A DNA stretch of 64,000 nt from Actinomycetota bacterium (lineage in GTDB: Bacteria > Actinomycetota > Actinomycetes > Mycobacteriales > HKI-0501): NCBI GenBank assembly GCA_030840805.1, contig JAVEDU010000064.1, forward strand, positions 1 through 64,000. Reading direction: 5' to 3'. A program made the position numbers and the translations under genes. Positions 27,321 to 36,018 of this stretch are shown in pieces. Every line of letters begins with the position of its first letter. Position 1 is the first letter of the stretch. The notes beneath the pieces are model-generated. The model was not told where the DNA came from. It worked only from the letters and a program-made list of their open reading frames with translations, and did not search any database.

Positions 27321-28107
27321 AGCAACCAGGGTCGGACGCTCGGTGGGACGCCACGTCGAGCGTGACCGACGCCCCGCGCCCGGCCTCGGCACCCTCGGCC
27401 GTCACGGTCACCGGGTCGCGGCCCGCGACCGGACCGGACCGGACCGAGCACGCAGACGCCGCCGTCGTGGGCGCAGCTCATCCCCTCGACGTGGTAGCCG
27501 GCGCGGACCAGCCCTCCCCCGCAGCGCGGTGACCGCCTCGTCGCGGGCGGCCGGGACGGCGAGCGGCCCTCGGTACACCGCGCAGCCGCCGTCCGCCTCC
27601 TCCTCGCAGCGCACGATGCCCGGCCGGTTGGCCGGCTGGACGCCGAGCGCGGACCACTCCCCCAGCGGGGCGCCCGGTTCGGGGGACGCGTCGGCGACGA
27701 CGGCGTACGCCGACGAGCCCGTCGTGTCCCCGCCTGCGGCGAGGTGCAGGCCGGCGCCCGCCCCCGTCCCGAAGGCCTGGCACCCCGGTCGTCGCAGGAC
27801 TGCTCCCGGACCGTCGCCCCGCCGCCCGGGCCAGCCAGCCGCACGACCTCCGCGAGCAGATCCGCGAGGGCGGCCGAGGACGTCACGCCGTACGGCGTGG
27901 GCGTGCCGCGGTCGGTCGCCGTGGCATCCCGCTCGGCGCCGGCCGGGACCGGGAGGGCCACGAGGAGGCGTTCCGCCGCGTCCGGCGCCGCGTCCGAGGA
28001 GGGCGAGACGTATCCGTAGTCCACCAGCCGGTGCACCACCACGGCGCCGACGGCCGCCAGGACGACCACGGCGGACAGGAGGACGAGCAGGGTGCGGGGC
28101 GGGTCAC
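27286..28107 (-). pseudogene. membrane-anchored protein gene broken by three frameshifts
   Basis: No single frame covers this stretch, but four consecutive segments in different frames read as one protein. First comes an anchor (TLLVLLSAVVVLAAVGAVVVHRLVDYGY) with SAALADLLAEVVRLAGPGGG. Then CQAFGTGAGAGLHLAAGG to AARDEAVTALRG, then GLVRAGYHVEGMSCAHDGGVCVLG, and finally DPVTVTAEGAEAGRGASVTLDV. The switches fall at a C4 run (27783-27786), a C5 run (27516-27520) and a triplicated GGACC (27431-27445). A fourth one-base loss may affect the start. Family unknown: a cysteine-containing exported protein. Sequencing error at homopolymers is the alternative. Confidence 0.72.
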
Positions 28108-28148
28108 CGGAGAAGCATCGGTACCCCGGGTGACCCGCTGAAGCCCGC

Positions 28149-29081
28149 TCAACGCAGCTTCGGCATGACCTCCGCGGCGACCAGCTCGAGGTGGTCCAGG
28201 TCCGCGAGGTCCAGCATCTGCAGATACACCCGCTCGGTGCCGATCCCGGCGTACCGCGAGAGCGTGTCCACGACCTCCTGGGGCGTCCCGGCGGCGCCGT
28301 TCTCGCGCAGCTCGTCGGCGTCCCGGCCGATCTTCTCGGCCCGGCGCCGCACCTCGGCGTCGTCCCGGCCGCAGCAGAGCACGAGCGCGTTCGACCAGAC
28401 CAGGTCCTCGGGCGTGCGACCGGCCGCGACCACGGCGTCCCGGACCCGGCCGAACTGCTTCTCGGTGTCCTGGACGGAGGCGAACGGCATGTTGAACTCG
28501 TCCGCGAACCGGCCCGCCAGCGCGGGAGTCCGCCGCGGGCCGCCGCCACCGATCACGATCGGAGGCCGCGGCGACTGCACGGGCTTCGGCAGCGCCGGCG
28601 AGTCCTCCAGCCGGTAGTGCTCCCCGGTGAACGAGTACGCCCCGCCCACCGGCGTGCCCCACAGCCCGGTGATGATCTCCAGCTGCTCCTCGAGCCGGTC
28701 GAAGCGCTCCTTCACCGGCGGGAACGGGATGCCGTACGCCCGGTGCTCCTCGGTGTACCAGCCCGCGCCGATGCCCAGCTCGACCCGGCCGCCGGACATC
28801 TGGTCGGCCTGCGCGACCTGGATCGCGAGCACCCCCGGCAGCCGGAACGTGGCCGACGTCATCAACGTACCGAGCCGGATCCGCGAGGTCTCGCGCGCGA
28901 GTGCCGGGAGCGTGGACCAGGCGTCCGTCGGGCCCGGGAGGCCGTCCCCGCCGCCCATCGCCAGGTAGTGGTCCGAGCGGAAGAACGCGTCGTAGCCGGC
29001 GTCCTCCGCGGCCTTCGCGACGGCGAGCAGGTCGTCGTAGGTGGCGCCCTGCTGGGGCTCGGTGAAGATGCGGAAGTCCAT
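28149..29081 (-). CDS. LLM-class F420-dependent oxidoreductase
   Basis: 310 aa luciferase-like TIM barrel. It opens MDFRIFTEPQQG and has ADQMSGGRVELGIGAGWYTEEHRAYG, the phosphate-binding family signature, then PPIVIGGGGPRRTPALAGRFADEFN. These features match F420-dependent members rather than FMN luciferases, though this is inferred. The substrate is not known. A TACGGT box ends 6 bases before its start. It is divergent from the TPP riboswitch and tenA. Confidence 0.9.
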   Translation of the reverse strand: MDFRIFTEPQQGATYDDLLAVAKAAEDAGYDAFFRSDHYLAMGGGDGLPGPTDAWSTLPALARETSRIRLGTLMTSATFRLPGVLAIQVAQADQMSGGRVELGIGAGWYTEEHRAYGIPFPPVKERFDRLEEQLEIITGLWGTPVGGAYSFTGEHYRLEDSPALPKPVQSPRPPIVIGGGGPRRTPALAGRFADEFNMPFASVQDTEKQFGRVRDAVVAAGRTPEDLVWSNALVLCCGRDDAEVRRRAEKIGRDADELRENGAAGTPQEVVDTLSRYAGIGTERVYLQMLDLADLDHLELVAAEVMPKLR

Positions 29082-29087
29082 GCCCCG

Positions 29088-29093
29088 ACCGTA
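29088..29093 (-). promoter_or_regulatory. -10 box TACGGT, leaderless promoter
   Basis: TAnnnT hexamer on the minus strand ending 6 bases before the ATG at 29081. Confidence 0.55.
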
Positions 29094-29127
29094 CGCGGTG
29101 GTGGGACATCACCGGACCGGGCCCGGG

Positions 29128-29133
29128 TACGGT
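29128..29133 (+). promoter_or_regulatory. -10 box TACGGT of the riboswitch transcript
   Basis: TAnnnT hexamer ending 7 bases before 29141, so the RNA should start at the 5' edge of riboswitch helix P1. Confidence 0.5.
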
Positions 29134-29140
29134 GACCTCC

Positions 29141-29218
29141 GACGCGGGGCGCCCGGCACCGGGCTGAGACGAGACCCGTCGAACCTGCCCGGGTAGTGCC
29201 GGCGAAGGGACTCCCGCG
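29141..29218 (+). promoter_or_regulatory. TPP riboswitch (THI element) controlling tenA-lipA
   Basis: The conserved blocks are in order: GGGGCGCC, CGGGCTGAGAC (29159 on), ACCCGTCGAACCTG (29174 on) and GGGTAGTGCCGGCGAAGGGA. Helix P1 forms between CGCGGG (29143-29148) and CCCGCG (29213-29218), the latter touching the ATG at 29219. The conserved AAGGGA (29205-29210) is also the ribosome binding site of tenA. Bound thiamine pyrophosphate would therefore hide it directly, without an extra expression platform, as known for actinobacterial THI elements. Confidence 0.95.
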
Positions 29219-29893
29219 ATGAGCTTCTGTGCCGACGCGTGGGACCGCACCGCCGGGACCCGCGCGGAGATCTACCGCCTGCCGTTCGTCGCCGCGCTGG
29301 GCGACGGCACGCTCCCGCTCGACCGCTTCGTCGGGTACATGGTGCAGGACGCGCACTACCTCCGGGAGTACGCACGGGTGCTCGCCACCGCCGCGGCGAA
29401 GGCCGACGTCGTAGCGGACCTCGCGTTCTTCGCGCGGGGCGCCGTGACCGCGGTGGAGGTCGAGGCGGCGCTGCACGCGAGCCGCTCGGCCGGTGCGCCC
29501 GACCCGGGACCGTCGCCCACCTGCACCGCGTACACGTCGTTCCTGCTCGCCACGGCGCAGACGGACTCCTATGCCGAGCTGGTCGCCGCCGTCCTGCCCT
29601 GCTACTGGCTGTACTCCGACGTCGGCACCGTGCTGTCCGAGCGCGCGGCCCGGCTGACGGACCACCCGTACGGCGACTGGATCGGCACGTACGCAGACCC
29701 GGCCTTCGAGGCGGCCACCGCGACGGTCCGCGCGGTCGCCGACCGGCTCGCCGCCGAGAGCGGTCCGGCCACAGTGGACCGGATGCACGCCCGGTTCGCC
29801 CTGGCCTGCGAGTACGAGCGCCGCTTCTGGGAGGCGGCCTGGGTGGCGGAGTCCTGGGACCACCGTTCGGGCGGCGTACTCTCGGTGCCGTGA
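29219..29893 (+). CDS. tenA: TenA-family protein (thiaminase II / aminopyrimidine aminohydrolase)
   Basis: 224 aa all-helical protein. It salvages the pyrimidine half of degraded thiamine. The family residues are present: Asp in [12 protein letters not shown], the nucleophile Cys in [11 protein letters not shown] and the catalytic Glu in [11 protein letters not shown]. The gene starts directly at the end of a TPP riboswitch, which settles both its start and its place in thiamine metabolism. Its stop overlaps the GTG of lipA by four bases. No other thiamine gene is in the window. Confidence 0.93.
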   Translation: MSFCADAWDRTAGTRAEIYRLPFVAALGDGTLPLDRFVGYMVQDAHYLREYARVLATAAAKADVVADLAFFARGAVTAVEVEAALHASRSAGAPDPGPSPTCTAYTSFLLATAQTDSYAELVAAVLPCYWLYSDVGTVLSERAARLTDHPYGDWIGTYADPAFEAATATVRAVADRLAAESGPATVDRMHARFALACEYERRFWEAAWVAESWDHRSGGVLSVP

Positions 29894-30837
29894 CCGCCAC
29901 CTCGAACCCCACGGACCCGGGCGGGCGCAAGATGCTGCGCCTCGAGGTCCGCAACGCCGAGACACCCATCGAGCGCAAGCCGCCGTGGATCAAGATCAAG
30001 GCGAAGATGGGTCCGGAGTACACCGCGCTGCAGGGCCTCGTGAAGCGCGAGGGCCTGCACACGGTGTGCCAGGAGGCCGGTTGTCCCAACATCTACGAGT
30101 GCTGGGAGGACCGCGAGGCCACGTTCCTCATCGGCGGCGACCAGTGCACGCGGCGGTGCGACTTCTGCCAGATCGACACGGGCAAGCCGGCCGACCTCGA
30201 CCGCGACGAGCCGCGACGGGTCGCCGAGAGCGTCCAGGCGATGGGCCTGCGGTACGCCACGGTCACCGGCGTGGCCCGCGACGACCTTCCGGACGGCGGG
30301 GCGTGGTTGTACGCCGAGACGGTGCGCCAGATCCACGCGCTGAACCCGGGCACCGGCGTCGAGCTGCTCATCCCGGACTTCAACGCGAACCCGGAGCAGC
30401 TTGCCGAGGTGTTCGGCTCCGCGCCGGAGGTGCTCGCCCACAACGTCGAGACCGTGCCGCGGATCTTCAAGCGCATCCGGCCCGGGTTCCGGTACGAGCG
30501 GTCGCTCGACGTGATCCGGCAGGCCCGCACGGCCGGCCTGGTCACCAAGTCGAACCTGATCCTCGGCATGGGCGAGGAGCGGCACGAGGTCTCCCAGGCC
30601 CTGCGCGACCTGCACGACGCCGGCTGCGAGCTGATCACGATCACGCAGTACCTGCGCCCCTCCCCGCGTCACCACCCGGTGGAGCGCTGGGTGAGGCCGG
30701 AGGAGTTCGTCGAGCTCGCCGCGGAGGCCGAGGAGATCGGGTTCGCCGGGGTGATGAGCGGGCCGCTGGTGCGCTCGTCGTACCGCGCGGGCCGGCTGTA
30801 CCAGCAGGCCCGAGAGCGCCGCACCGCCGTCGCCTGA
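29890..30837 (+). CDS. lipA: lipoyl synthase (radical SAM)
   Basis: 315 aa. It inserts two sulfur atoms into octanoyl groups on lipoyl domains. The auxiliary cluster cysteines are in [12 protein letters not shown], the radical-SAM motif is CTRRCDFC, and the C-terminal serine ligand region is VRSSYRAG. The GTG start lies in the GTGA overlap with the tenA stop, with only a weak ribosome site, so translation probably depends on tenA. This puts lipA behind the TPP riboswitch unless an internal promoter exists. In mycobacteria it follows lipB directly. Confidence 0.95.
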   Translation: MTATSNPTDPGGRKMLRLEVRNAETPIERKPPWIKIKAKMGPEYTALQGLVKREGLHTVCQEAGCPNIYECWEDREATFLIGGDQCTRRCDFCQIDTGKPADLDRDEPRRVAESVQAMGLRYATVTGVARDDLPDGGAWLYAETVRQIHALNPGTGVELLIPDFNANPEQLAEVFGSAPEVLAHNVETVPRIFKRIRPGFRYERSLDVIRQARTAGLVTKSNLILGMGEERHEVSQALRDLHDAGCELITITQYLRPSPRHHPVERWVRPEEFVELAAEAEEIGFAGVMSGPLVRSSYRAGRLYQQARERRTAVA

Positions 30838-30946
30838 CGCCATACCCCGCAGAGTGACCCGCTGTGGTCACCCCGGCGTCACACAGACGACACAACCGGC
30901 CACAAGGATTGCTCCATCGGACCTTCTTCCGTCGCGAGGAGTACCC

Positions 30947-31294
30947 ATGAACCGACCGGTGCCCGTCCTGCCGCCGCTTCTCGGCTGGGCCGTGGAATCT
31001 GCGTTCGACACCGCGCGGGCGTCCGCGCGGGACGCGGCGGGCGAGCTCGTCCGCTGGTCCGTGGACCGGATCCTGCCGGACGGCGGACAGCGGACGGCAC
31101 GGCGGAACGCCTGGGCCGCGATGGGCGTCGAGGCGCGGCACGCGCGCGACCGGCGTGAGGCGGAGGCGGCGCTGCACCGGGCCGCGCGCCGGGCGGCCGC
31201 CCTCGCCGTCCACCCGTCCCAGGGCACGCGGGCAGCCCTCCCGGACGGGGCGGACGGGACCCGTGGGGCGACGGAGGTCAGATACAGCGTCTAA
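30947..31294 (+). CDS. hypothetical protein
   Basis: 115 aa; GAGGAG about 5 bases before the ATG makes the start firm. The sequence is Arg/Ala-rich and predicted mostly helical (ESAFDTARASARDAAGELVRWSVDRIL, RDRREAEAALHRAARRAA), with an acidic Gly/Asp stretch near the end. No signal peptide, membrane segment or known motif. It follows lipA after 109 bp on the same strand. I do not recognise the family. Confidence 0.72.
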   Translation: MNRPVPVLPPLLGWAVESAFDTARASARDAAGELVRWSVDRILPDGGQRTARRNAWAAMGVEARHARDRREAEAALHRAARRAAALAVHPSQGTRAALPDGADGTRGATEVRYSV

Positions 31295-31297
31295 CCT
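31292..31297 (+). promoter_or_regulatory. -10 box TAACCT, leaderless promoter
   Basis: TAnnnT hexamer at the end of the preceding 115-aa gene, ending 7 bases before the ATG at 31305. Confidence 0.55.
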
Positions 31298-31304
31298 TCC
31301 GGAC

Positions 31305-32105
31305 ATGGCAGAGGTCGTCTATCCCCCCGTGATCGCCGTCGCCCGGACGTTCTTCGCCGCCCTGGGCATGCGGTTCACCCTCTCCGGCACGGAGAACGTG
31401 CCCCGGACCGGTGGCGCCGTGATGGTGATCAACCACGTGGGCTACCTCGACTTCACGTTCGCGGGACTGGCGGCGCAGCCGGCGAAGCGCCTCGTCCGCT
31501 TCATGGCGAAGGACGAGGTGTTCCGGCACCGCATCTCCGGTCCGCTGATGCGCGGCATGAAGCACATCCCGGTCGACCGGGAGGCCGGCACCGCGTCGTT
31601 CCGCGCCGCGCTGGACGCCCTCAAGGCCGGCGAGATCATCGGCGTCTTCCCCGAGGCGACGATCTCGCGGTCGTACGAGCTCAAGGAGTTCAAGTCCGGC
31701 GCCGTCCGGATGGCGCGTGCGGCCGGCGTCCCACTGCTCCCCACGGTCGTCTGGGGCTCCCAGCGGGTCTGGACCAAGGGCCGCCCGCGCGATTTCGGGC
31801 GCAACCACGTGCCGATCACGGTCGCCGTCGACCCGCCCATCGCCGTACCGCCGAAGGCCGACCCGGACGCGGTCGCCGCCGACCTGCGGGAGCGGATGAA
31901 CGTCCTGCTGCACAGCGTCCAGGAGTCCTACCCCTACCAGCCGCGGGACGACGACGACCGCTGGTGGCTCCCCGCCCGGCTCGGCGGCACCGCCCCGACG
32001 CCCGAGGAGGCCGCCGCGCTCGACGCCGCGGACACCGAGGCCCGCCGGGCCAAGCGCGCGGCCCGGCTCGCCGCCGAGCAGGGCGGCGAGCCCACCGCCG
32101 GGTAG
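31305..32105 (+). CDS. 1-acylglycerol-3-phosphate acyltransferase family protein (PlsC-like)
   Basis: 266 aa. It acylates lysophosphatidate or a related acceptor at the inner membrane face. The acyltransferase motifs are INHVGYLDFTF (HX4D), FRHRISGPLMRGMKHIPVDR and FPEATISRSYELKEFKSGAVRMA (FPEGTRS-like, here FPEATIS). One N-terminal hydrophobic segment is present. The last 55 residues (ARLGGTAPTPEEAAALDAAD) form a charged tail seen in actinobacterial members. The acceptor is inferred. Confidence 0.9.
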   Translation: MAEVVYPPVIAVARTFFAALGMRFTLSGTENVPRTGGAVMVINHVGYLDFTFAGLAAQPAKRLVRFMAKDEVFRHRISGPLMRGMKHIPVDREAGTASFRAALDALKAGEIIGVFPEATISRSYELKEFKSGAVRMARAAGVPLLPTVVWGSQRVWTKGRPRDFGRNHVPITVAVDPPIAVPPKADPDAVAADLRERMNVLLHSVQESYPYQPRDDDDRWWLPARLGGTAPTPEEAAALDAADTEARRAKRAARLAAEQGGEPTAG

Positions 32106-32135
32106 CCGGGCGGCCTGCATTCCGTGCCGGGCCAC

Positions 32136-32141
32136 TAGACT
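32136..32141 (+). promoter_or_regulatory. -10 box TAGACT, leaderless promoter
   Basis: TAnnnT hexamer ending 6 bases before the ATG at 32148. Confidence 0.6.
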
Positions 32142-32147
32142 CGCGGT

Positions 32148-32840
32148 ATGGCCGCCAATCCCGACAAGGTCTCGTTCCGCGAGCGCCTGAAGCAGTTCCG
32201 GTTCGCGTTCTCCTACACGCACCGCAACGACCCGAAGTTCCTGCCGTACTTCGCGACCGCGCTGCTGGTGCCGCTCGCCGTGACGATCGCCGTCGCGGCG
32301 ATCACCGGGGCCTGGGCCCTCACCCTGCCGCTCGGGATCGTGCTGTCGCTGCTCGCGGCCATGTTCGTGTTCGGCCGGCGCACCACGGCGGCGATGTACA
32401 ACGAGATCGCCGGGCAGCCCGGAGCCGCCGCACAGGTACTCCAGACCATGCGCGGGAACTGGCGCGTGAGTCCGGCGGTGCAGGTCTCCACCCAGCAGGA
32501 CCTCGTCCACCGGGTGATCGGCCGTCCGGGCGTCGTGCTGGTCGCCGAGGGCAACCCGAACCGGCTCAAGGGCCTGCTCGGCCAGGAGATGAAGCGGGTC
32601 CGGCGGGTCACCGGCGGCGTGGAGATCTACGTCGCGGTGGTCGGCGAGGGCGACGGCGAGGTGTCGCTGAAGAAGCTGAACCAGCACTTCCTCAAGCTGC
32701 CCCGCAACCTCACGCCGAAGCAGGTCAACGCGCTCGACACCCGGCTGAAGGCGATGAGCACGCCGAACATCCCGATGCCCAAGGGCCCGCTGCCGAAGGG
32801 CGCGCGGCTGCCCAAGGGCGCCAAGATGCCGCGCGGCTGA
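32148..32840 (+). CDS. DUF4191 membrane protein
   Basis: 230 aa, Rv2219-like family of unknown function. Two membrane helices lie at about 38-57 and 59-77 after a basic head (RERLKQFRFAFSYTHRNDPK). The cytoplasmic C-terminal domain contains RPGVVLVAEGNPNRLKGLLGQE and ends in a Pro/Lys/Gly repeat (MPKGPLPKGARLPKGAK). Leaderless-type promoter. It keeps the mycobacterial order lipA - DUF4191 - RDD - glnA apart from the two genes inserted after lipA. Confidence 0.88.
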   Translation: MAANPDKVSFRERLKQFRFAFSYTHRNDPKFLPYFATALLVPLAVTIAVAAITGAWALTLPLGIVLSLLAAMFVFGRRTTAAMYNEIAGQPGAAAQVLQTMRGNWRVSPAVQVSTQQDLVHRVIGRPGVVLVAEGNPNRLKGLLGQEMKRVRRVTGGVEIYVAVVGEGDGEVSLKKLNQHFLKLPRNLTPKQVNALDTRLKAMSTPNIPMPKGPLPKGARLPKGAKMPRG

Positions 32841-32851
32841 GCCTCTCGCCC

Positions 32852-32883
32852 CGTCGTCCGGGCGGTATCACGCCCGGACGACG
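32852..32883. terminator. bidirectional hairpin between DUF4191 and RDD genes
   Basis: A perfect 13-bp stem (CGTCGTCCGGGCG / CGCCCGGACGACG) with a 6-base loop begins 11 bp after the DUF4191 stop. It overlaps the last codons of the convergent RDD gene. Confidence 0.85.
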
Positions 32884-33275
32884 ACCGACCCCCCCGCGCG
32901 GTCGTGCAGGCCCCGCCCGTCCCGGTCGAAGATCACCGCGGGCACGACGAGGTTGAGCAGCAGCGCGCGCTGCGCCGCCCGCGGCAGGCCCAGCGGCCGC
33001 CCGTCGTCGACGCGCACGCAAGCGAGGCCGAGGAGCCGCATGCCGGGCGTCTGGCCGTACAGCCCGGTGAAGAACGTGTACTCCAGGAAGAACATGGCGC
33101 TGACCAGCAGCCCGGGCGGGGGCCAGCCCTGCGCGATGAGCACCGCTACACCCAGCGACAGCAGCCAGTCGACCGTCACCGCGGCGAACCGCCGGCCGAA
33201 GGTCGCGGGCTCCCCCACCGCCGTACCCTCGGAGCGGGGCTGCGGGGAGGGCGTGGCGCCACCGGTCGCGGACAT
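32868..33275 (-). CDS. RDD-family membrane protein
   Basis: 135 aa with an N-terminal Pro/Ser/Thr-rich head and an RDD domain: Arg and Asp in FGRRFAAVTVDWLLSLGVAV, a second helix at about 53-70, then GQTPGMRLLGLACVRVDDG and the final DRDGRGLHDRAGGSVVV. The family has three conserved residues (R, D, D) and is thought to be involved in transport, without firm proof. Its promoter box AGCCTA (TAGGCT on its own strand) ends 6 bases before the ATG. Divergent from glnA. Confidence 0.9.
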   Translation of the reverse strand: MSATGGATPSPQPRSEGTAVGEPATFGRRFAAVTVDWLLSLGVAVLIAQGWPPPGLLVSAMFFLEYTFFTGLYGQTPGMRLLGLACVRVDDGRPLGLPRAAQRALLLNLVVPAVIFDRDGRGLHDRAGGSVVVRA

Positions 33276-33281
33276 GTCCCG

Positions 33282-33287
33282 AGCCTA
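33282..33287 (-). promoter_or_regulatory. -10 box TAGGCT, leaderless promoter of the RDD gene
   Basis: TAnnnT hexamer on the minus strand ending 6 bases before the ATG at 33275. Confidence 0.6.
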
Positions 33288-33330
33288 ATGACCGGTTCGG
33301 AGTGAGGACTGTCACGTCCCCGTGATCCGG

Positions 33331-33368
33331 TTAACACTGCTGAAACAGTCGGGACACCGAAGGGCAAC
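33331..33368 (+). promoter_or_regulatory. GlnR-type operator upstream of glnA
   Basis: Four half-sites are spaced exactly by six bases: TTAAC (33331), GAAAC (33342), GACAC (33353) and GCAAC (33364). The known actinobacterial GlnR box is gTnAC-n6-GaAAc-n6-GtnAC-n6-GAAAc. The second half-site is perfect and the others match at three or four of five positions. It ends 47 bp before the glnA start, so nitrogen control of glnA is expected. Confidence 0.82.
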
Positions 33369-33415
33369 GCGCTCTCCCTACCGTGCGTGGAGCCACACAC
33401 CGAGACGGAGGACGA

Positions 33416-34840
33416 ATGTTTTCCAGCGCCGAGCAGCTGCTCGCCTACCTCAAGGACGAGGACGTCAAGTTCGTCGACGTTCGCTTCTGCGATCTGCCGG
33501 GCGTCATGCAGCACTTCAACATGCCCGTCGAGTCGTTCGACGCCGACATCCTCGCCGAGGGCCTCGCGTTCGACGGTTCGTCGATCCGCGGCTTCCAGGC
33601 GATCCACGAGTCGGACATGCTGCTGCTGCCGGACGTGACGACGGCATTCGTCGACCCGTTCCGCGTCCACAAGACGGTCGCGCTGAACTTCTTCATCGCG
33701 GACCCGTTCACGCGTGAGCCGTACAGCCGCGACCCCCGCAACATCGCGAAGAAGGCCGAGGAGTACCTCGCCGGCTCCGGGATCGCGGACACGGCCTACT
33801 TCGGCGCGGAGGCGGAGTTCTACCTCTTCGACTCCGTCCGCTACGACACCACCCCGAACTCGGCGTACTACTACGTCGACGCCGAGGAGGGCCAGTGGAA
33901 CACCGGTCGCGAGGAGCCGGGCGGCAACCGCGGCTACAAGACCGCCTACAAGGGCGGCTACTTCCCCGTCCCGCCGGTGGACCACCAGGCCGACCTCCGC
34001 GACGCCATCAGCCGCCGGCTGATCGAAGCCGGCCTGCACGTGGAGCGGGCGCACCACGAGGTCGGCGCCGGCGGCCAGGCCGAGATCAACTACCGGTTCT
34101 CGACGCTGCTGCACTCCGCCGACAACCTGATGCTCTTCAAGTACATCGTGAAGAACACCGCCTGGGAGCACGGCAAGACGGCGACGTTCATGCCGAAGCC
34201 GATCTTCGGTGACAACGGCTCCGGCATGCACGCCCACCAGAGCCTGTGGTCGAACGGCGACCCGCTGTTCTACGACGAGGCCGGGTACGCGGGCCTGTCC
34301 GACATGGCCCGCTGGTACATCGGTGGCCTGCTCTCGCACGCCCCGTCGCTGCTCGCCTTCACCAACCCGACGGTGAACTCCTACCGTCGCCTGGTGCCGG
34401 GCTACGAGGCGCCGGTCAACCTCGTGTACTCGCAGCGGAACCGTTCGGCCTGTACCCGTATCCCGATCACGGGCAGCAACCCGAAGGCCAAGCGCATCGA
34501 GTTCCGGGTGCCGGACCCGTCCAGCAACCCGTACCTCGCATTCGCGGCGATGCTGATGGCCGGCCTCGACGGCATCAAGAACAAGATCGAGCCGCCGGCT
34601 CCGATCGACAAGGACCTGTACGAGCTGCCGCCGGACGAGATCGCCGAGGTCGCTCAGGTCCCGGGCTCGCTCGACGAGGTGCTGAAGGCCCTGGAGCAGG
34701 ACAACGAGTACCTGCTCGCCGGCGGGGTCTTCACGCCCGACCTCATCGAGACCTGGATCGACTGGAAGCGGGCGAACGAGATCGACCCGATCCGCCTCCG
34801 CCCGACCCCGCACGAGTTCGCGCTGTACTTCGACCTCTAG
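33416..34840 (+). CDS. glnA: glutamine synthetase type I, adenylylatable
   Basis: 474 aa, full length. It forms glutamine from glutamate and ammonia as a dodecamer. It has the [10 protein letters not shown] signature, the metal-binding [11 protein letters not shown] and [11 protein letters not shown], the ATP-site block [18 protein letters not shown], and NRSACTRIP. The regulatory tyrosine is Tyr402 in [11 protein letters not shown], which GlnE would adenylylate; glnE is 6 kb downstream. GAGGAC precedes the ATG. A GlnR-type operator lies upstream. Confidence 0.96.
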   Translation: MFSSAEQLLAYLKDEDVKFVDVRFCDLPGVMQHFNMPVESFDADILAEGLAFDGSSIRGFQAIHESDMLLLPDVTTAFVDPFRVHKTVALNFFIADPFTREPYSRDPRNIAKKAEEYLAGSGIADTAYFGAEAEFYLFDSVRYDTTPNSAYYYVDAEEGQWNTGREEPGGNRGYKTAYKGGYFPVPPVDHQADLRDAISRRLIEAGLHVERAHHEVGAGGQAEINYRFSTLLHSADNLMLFKYIVKNTAWEHGKTATFMPKPIFGDNGSGMHAHQSLWSNGDPLFYDEAGYAGLSDMARWYIGGLLSHAPSLLAFTNPTVNSYRRLVPGYEAPVNLVYSQRNRSACTRIPITGSNPKAKRIEFRVPDPSSNPYLAFAAMLMAGLDGIKNKIEPPAPIDKDLYELPPDEIAEVAQVPGSLDEVLKALEQDNEYLLAGGVFTPDLIETWIDWKRANEIDPIRLRPTPHEFALYFDL

Positions 34841-34993
34841 TCCGACACCGCGTCTGACCTGCGTATTCGCCCACTGCCGACCTCCCCGGTCCGCAGAGAG
34901 TCCGCAGGGACGGCACGGAAGGCAGGATCCAGGGCACGCCGGGCCCGGTCTTCACTCGCTGGAAACAGGTGCGCGTACACGCGCAGAGTGAAG
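34837..34993 (-). pseudogene. tyrosine-recombinase (integrase) C-terminal remnant
   Basis: About 51 codons read TLRVYAHLFPASEDRARR, a few further residues, and ADSLRTGEV. This matches the extreme C-terminus of actinobacterial phage-type integrases, just after the catalytic tyrosine (Tyr of RVYAHL is the usual segment end). Nothing upstream in any frame resembles the rest of an integrase. Its stop overlaps the last bases of glnA. It marks a past insertion between glnA and glnE. Confidence 0.78.
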
Positions 34994-35014
34994 CCCGGGG
35001 TCGGCGTGCCCTGG
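34929..35014. repeat. 13-bp perfect inverted repeat with 60-bp spacer
   Basis: CCAGGGCACGCCG at 34929-34941 faces CGGCGTGCCCTGG at 35002-35014. The left arm is within the integrase remnant and the right arm just beyond its break point, so the repeat may mark the junction that truncated it. Confidence 0.7.
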
Positions 35015-35078
35015 CTATGTGGCACCCGCCCGCCCCCGGGGGCCACGACGACCAGCTCGTCCACCTCGATCGCGCTGT

Positions 35079-35507
35079 TCACAGCGGCGCCGCCCCCCGG
35101 TCCCCGGTACGCGGCGCGAGCGCGTCGGCGGCGAGGTCGACGCTCAGGGCCAGCAGCCCGATGGTCGCCGCCGGTACGACGACGGCCCACGGGTTCAGCA
35201 GCACACCGGCGCCGTTCTCGCGCACCATCAGGGCCCAGTTCGCCTCCGGCGGACGCGGCCCGAGCTGCAGGAACGCTGCGGTCGACACCACGTACACGCC
35301 CTCCACGAACCGCAGACCCAGCAGCGCCAGCAGGGTGGACCGCAGGTTCGGCAGCACCTCGCGCCACACCAGGTGGCCCAGTCGCTCCCCGCCCGCCACG
35401 GCCGCCTCGACGTACCCGGATGCGGCGATCGGCGCGGCGGCACCCGCGACGATCCGGGTGGCGTACGGGATGCCGAGCACGACCGCCGCGGCGGTGCGCG
35501 TCGCGGC
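35079..35507 (-). pseudogene. truncated DppC/OppC-type ABC transporter permease (C-terminal part)
   Basis: About 142 codons match the last half of a dipeptide/nickel-type permease. They cover IPYATRIVAG, the EAA-type loop (GYVEAAVAGGERLGHLVWREVLPN), AFLQLGPRPPEANWALM and PWAVVVPAATIGLLALSVDLAADAL. There is no start codon with a ribosome site, and the similarity begins exactly where the ferredoxin gene ends. The N-terminal helices, the partner permease and the ATPases are absent. It is a relic, probably of an import system for peptides, nickel or chelates. Confidence 0.8.
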
Positions 35508-35511
35508 GGAC

Positions 35512-35973
35512 TCACCTGCCGACGGCGTGCCGTATCCGCCGTGACGGCACGTACAGGTGTTCCGTGAGCCGCGCGGGCGGCACCGCGACCCCCGGCCCGC
35601 CGGCGCGGATCCAGTCCGCGATGGCGGTGACGAGCCGGTCGTCGAGGACCTCGACGAACCACACGGTGCGACCGCCGTTCCGCCGACCGGTCGCGGACGG
35701 GCCGACGACCACGACATTGGACCGCTCGCACAGGTCGAGGCAGCCGCTCTGCCGGAGCCGGCCCTCGCCGGCGACCGCGGCCCGCAGGCGCGCCAGCTGG
35801 CCGGCGTGGTCGGCGCCGGGATGTTTGGCGGGCGTACCGCAGCAGCAGCCCCGGCACACGGTCACCGTGCAGCCCGCCGCCGGGGCCGGCGGCGGCGCGG
35901 ACCGGAGCCCGAACCGGCGCAGCAGGTCCAGCCCCGGCACGGGCCGCCGCCCGCCTACGCTTCCGGCTGCCAT
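35512..35973 (-). CDS. (2Fe-2S) thioredoxin-like ferredoxin domain protein
   Basis: 153 aa from the ATG at 35973, which has GGGAG 7 bases upstream; a more distal ATG at 36021 lies inside the iron box. The cysteine-rich core is VTVCRGCCCGTPAKHPG, then SGCLDLCERSNVVVVGPS, as in shethna/thioredoxin-like [2Fe-2S] proteins of actinomycetes. The C-terminal AIADWIRAGGPGVAVPPARL is also family-typical. An iron box 48 bp upstream predicts repression by iron, pointing to a role in siderophore or iron use. It may originally have been linked to the relic permease behind it. Confidence 0.83.
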   Translation of the reverse strand: MAAGSVGGRRPVPGLDLLRRFGLRSAPPPAPAAGCTVTVCRGCCCGTPAKHPGADHAGQLARLRAAVAGEGRLRQSGCLDLCERSNVVVVGPSATGRRNGGRTVWFVEVLDDRLVTAIADWIRAGGPGVAVPPARLTEHLYVPSRRIRHAVGR

Positions 35974-36018
35974 CGCGGCACTCCCGCCAGCAGATTGTGT
36001 GCCGTCCACCCTAGTGAA

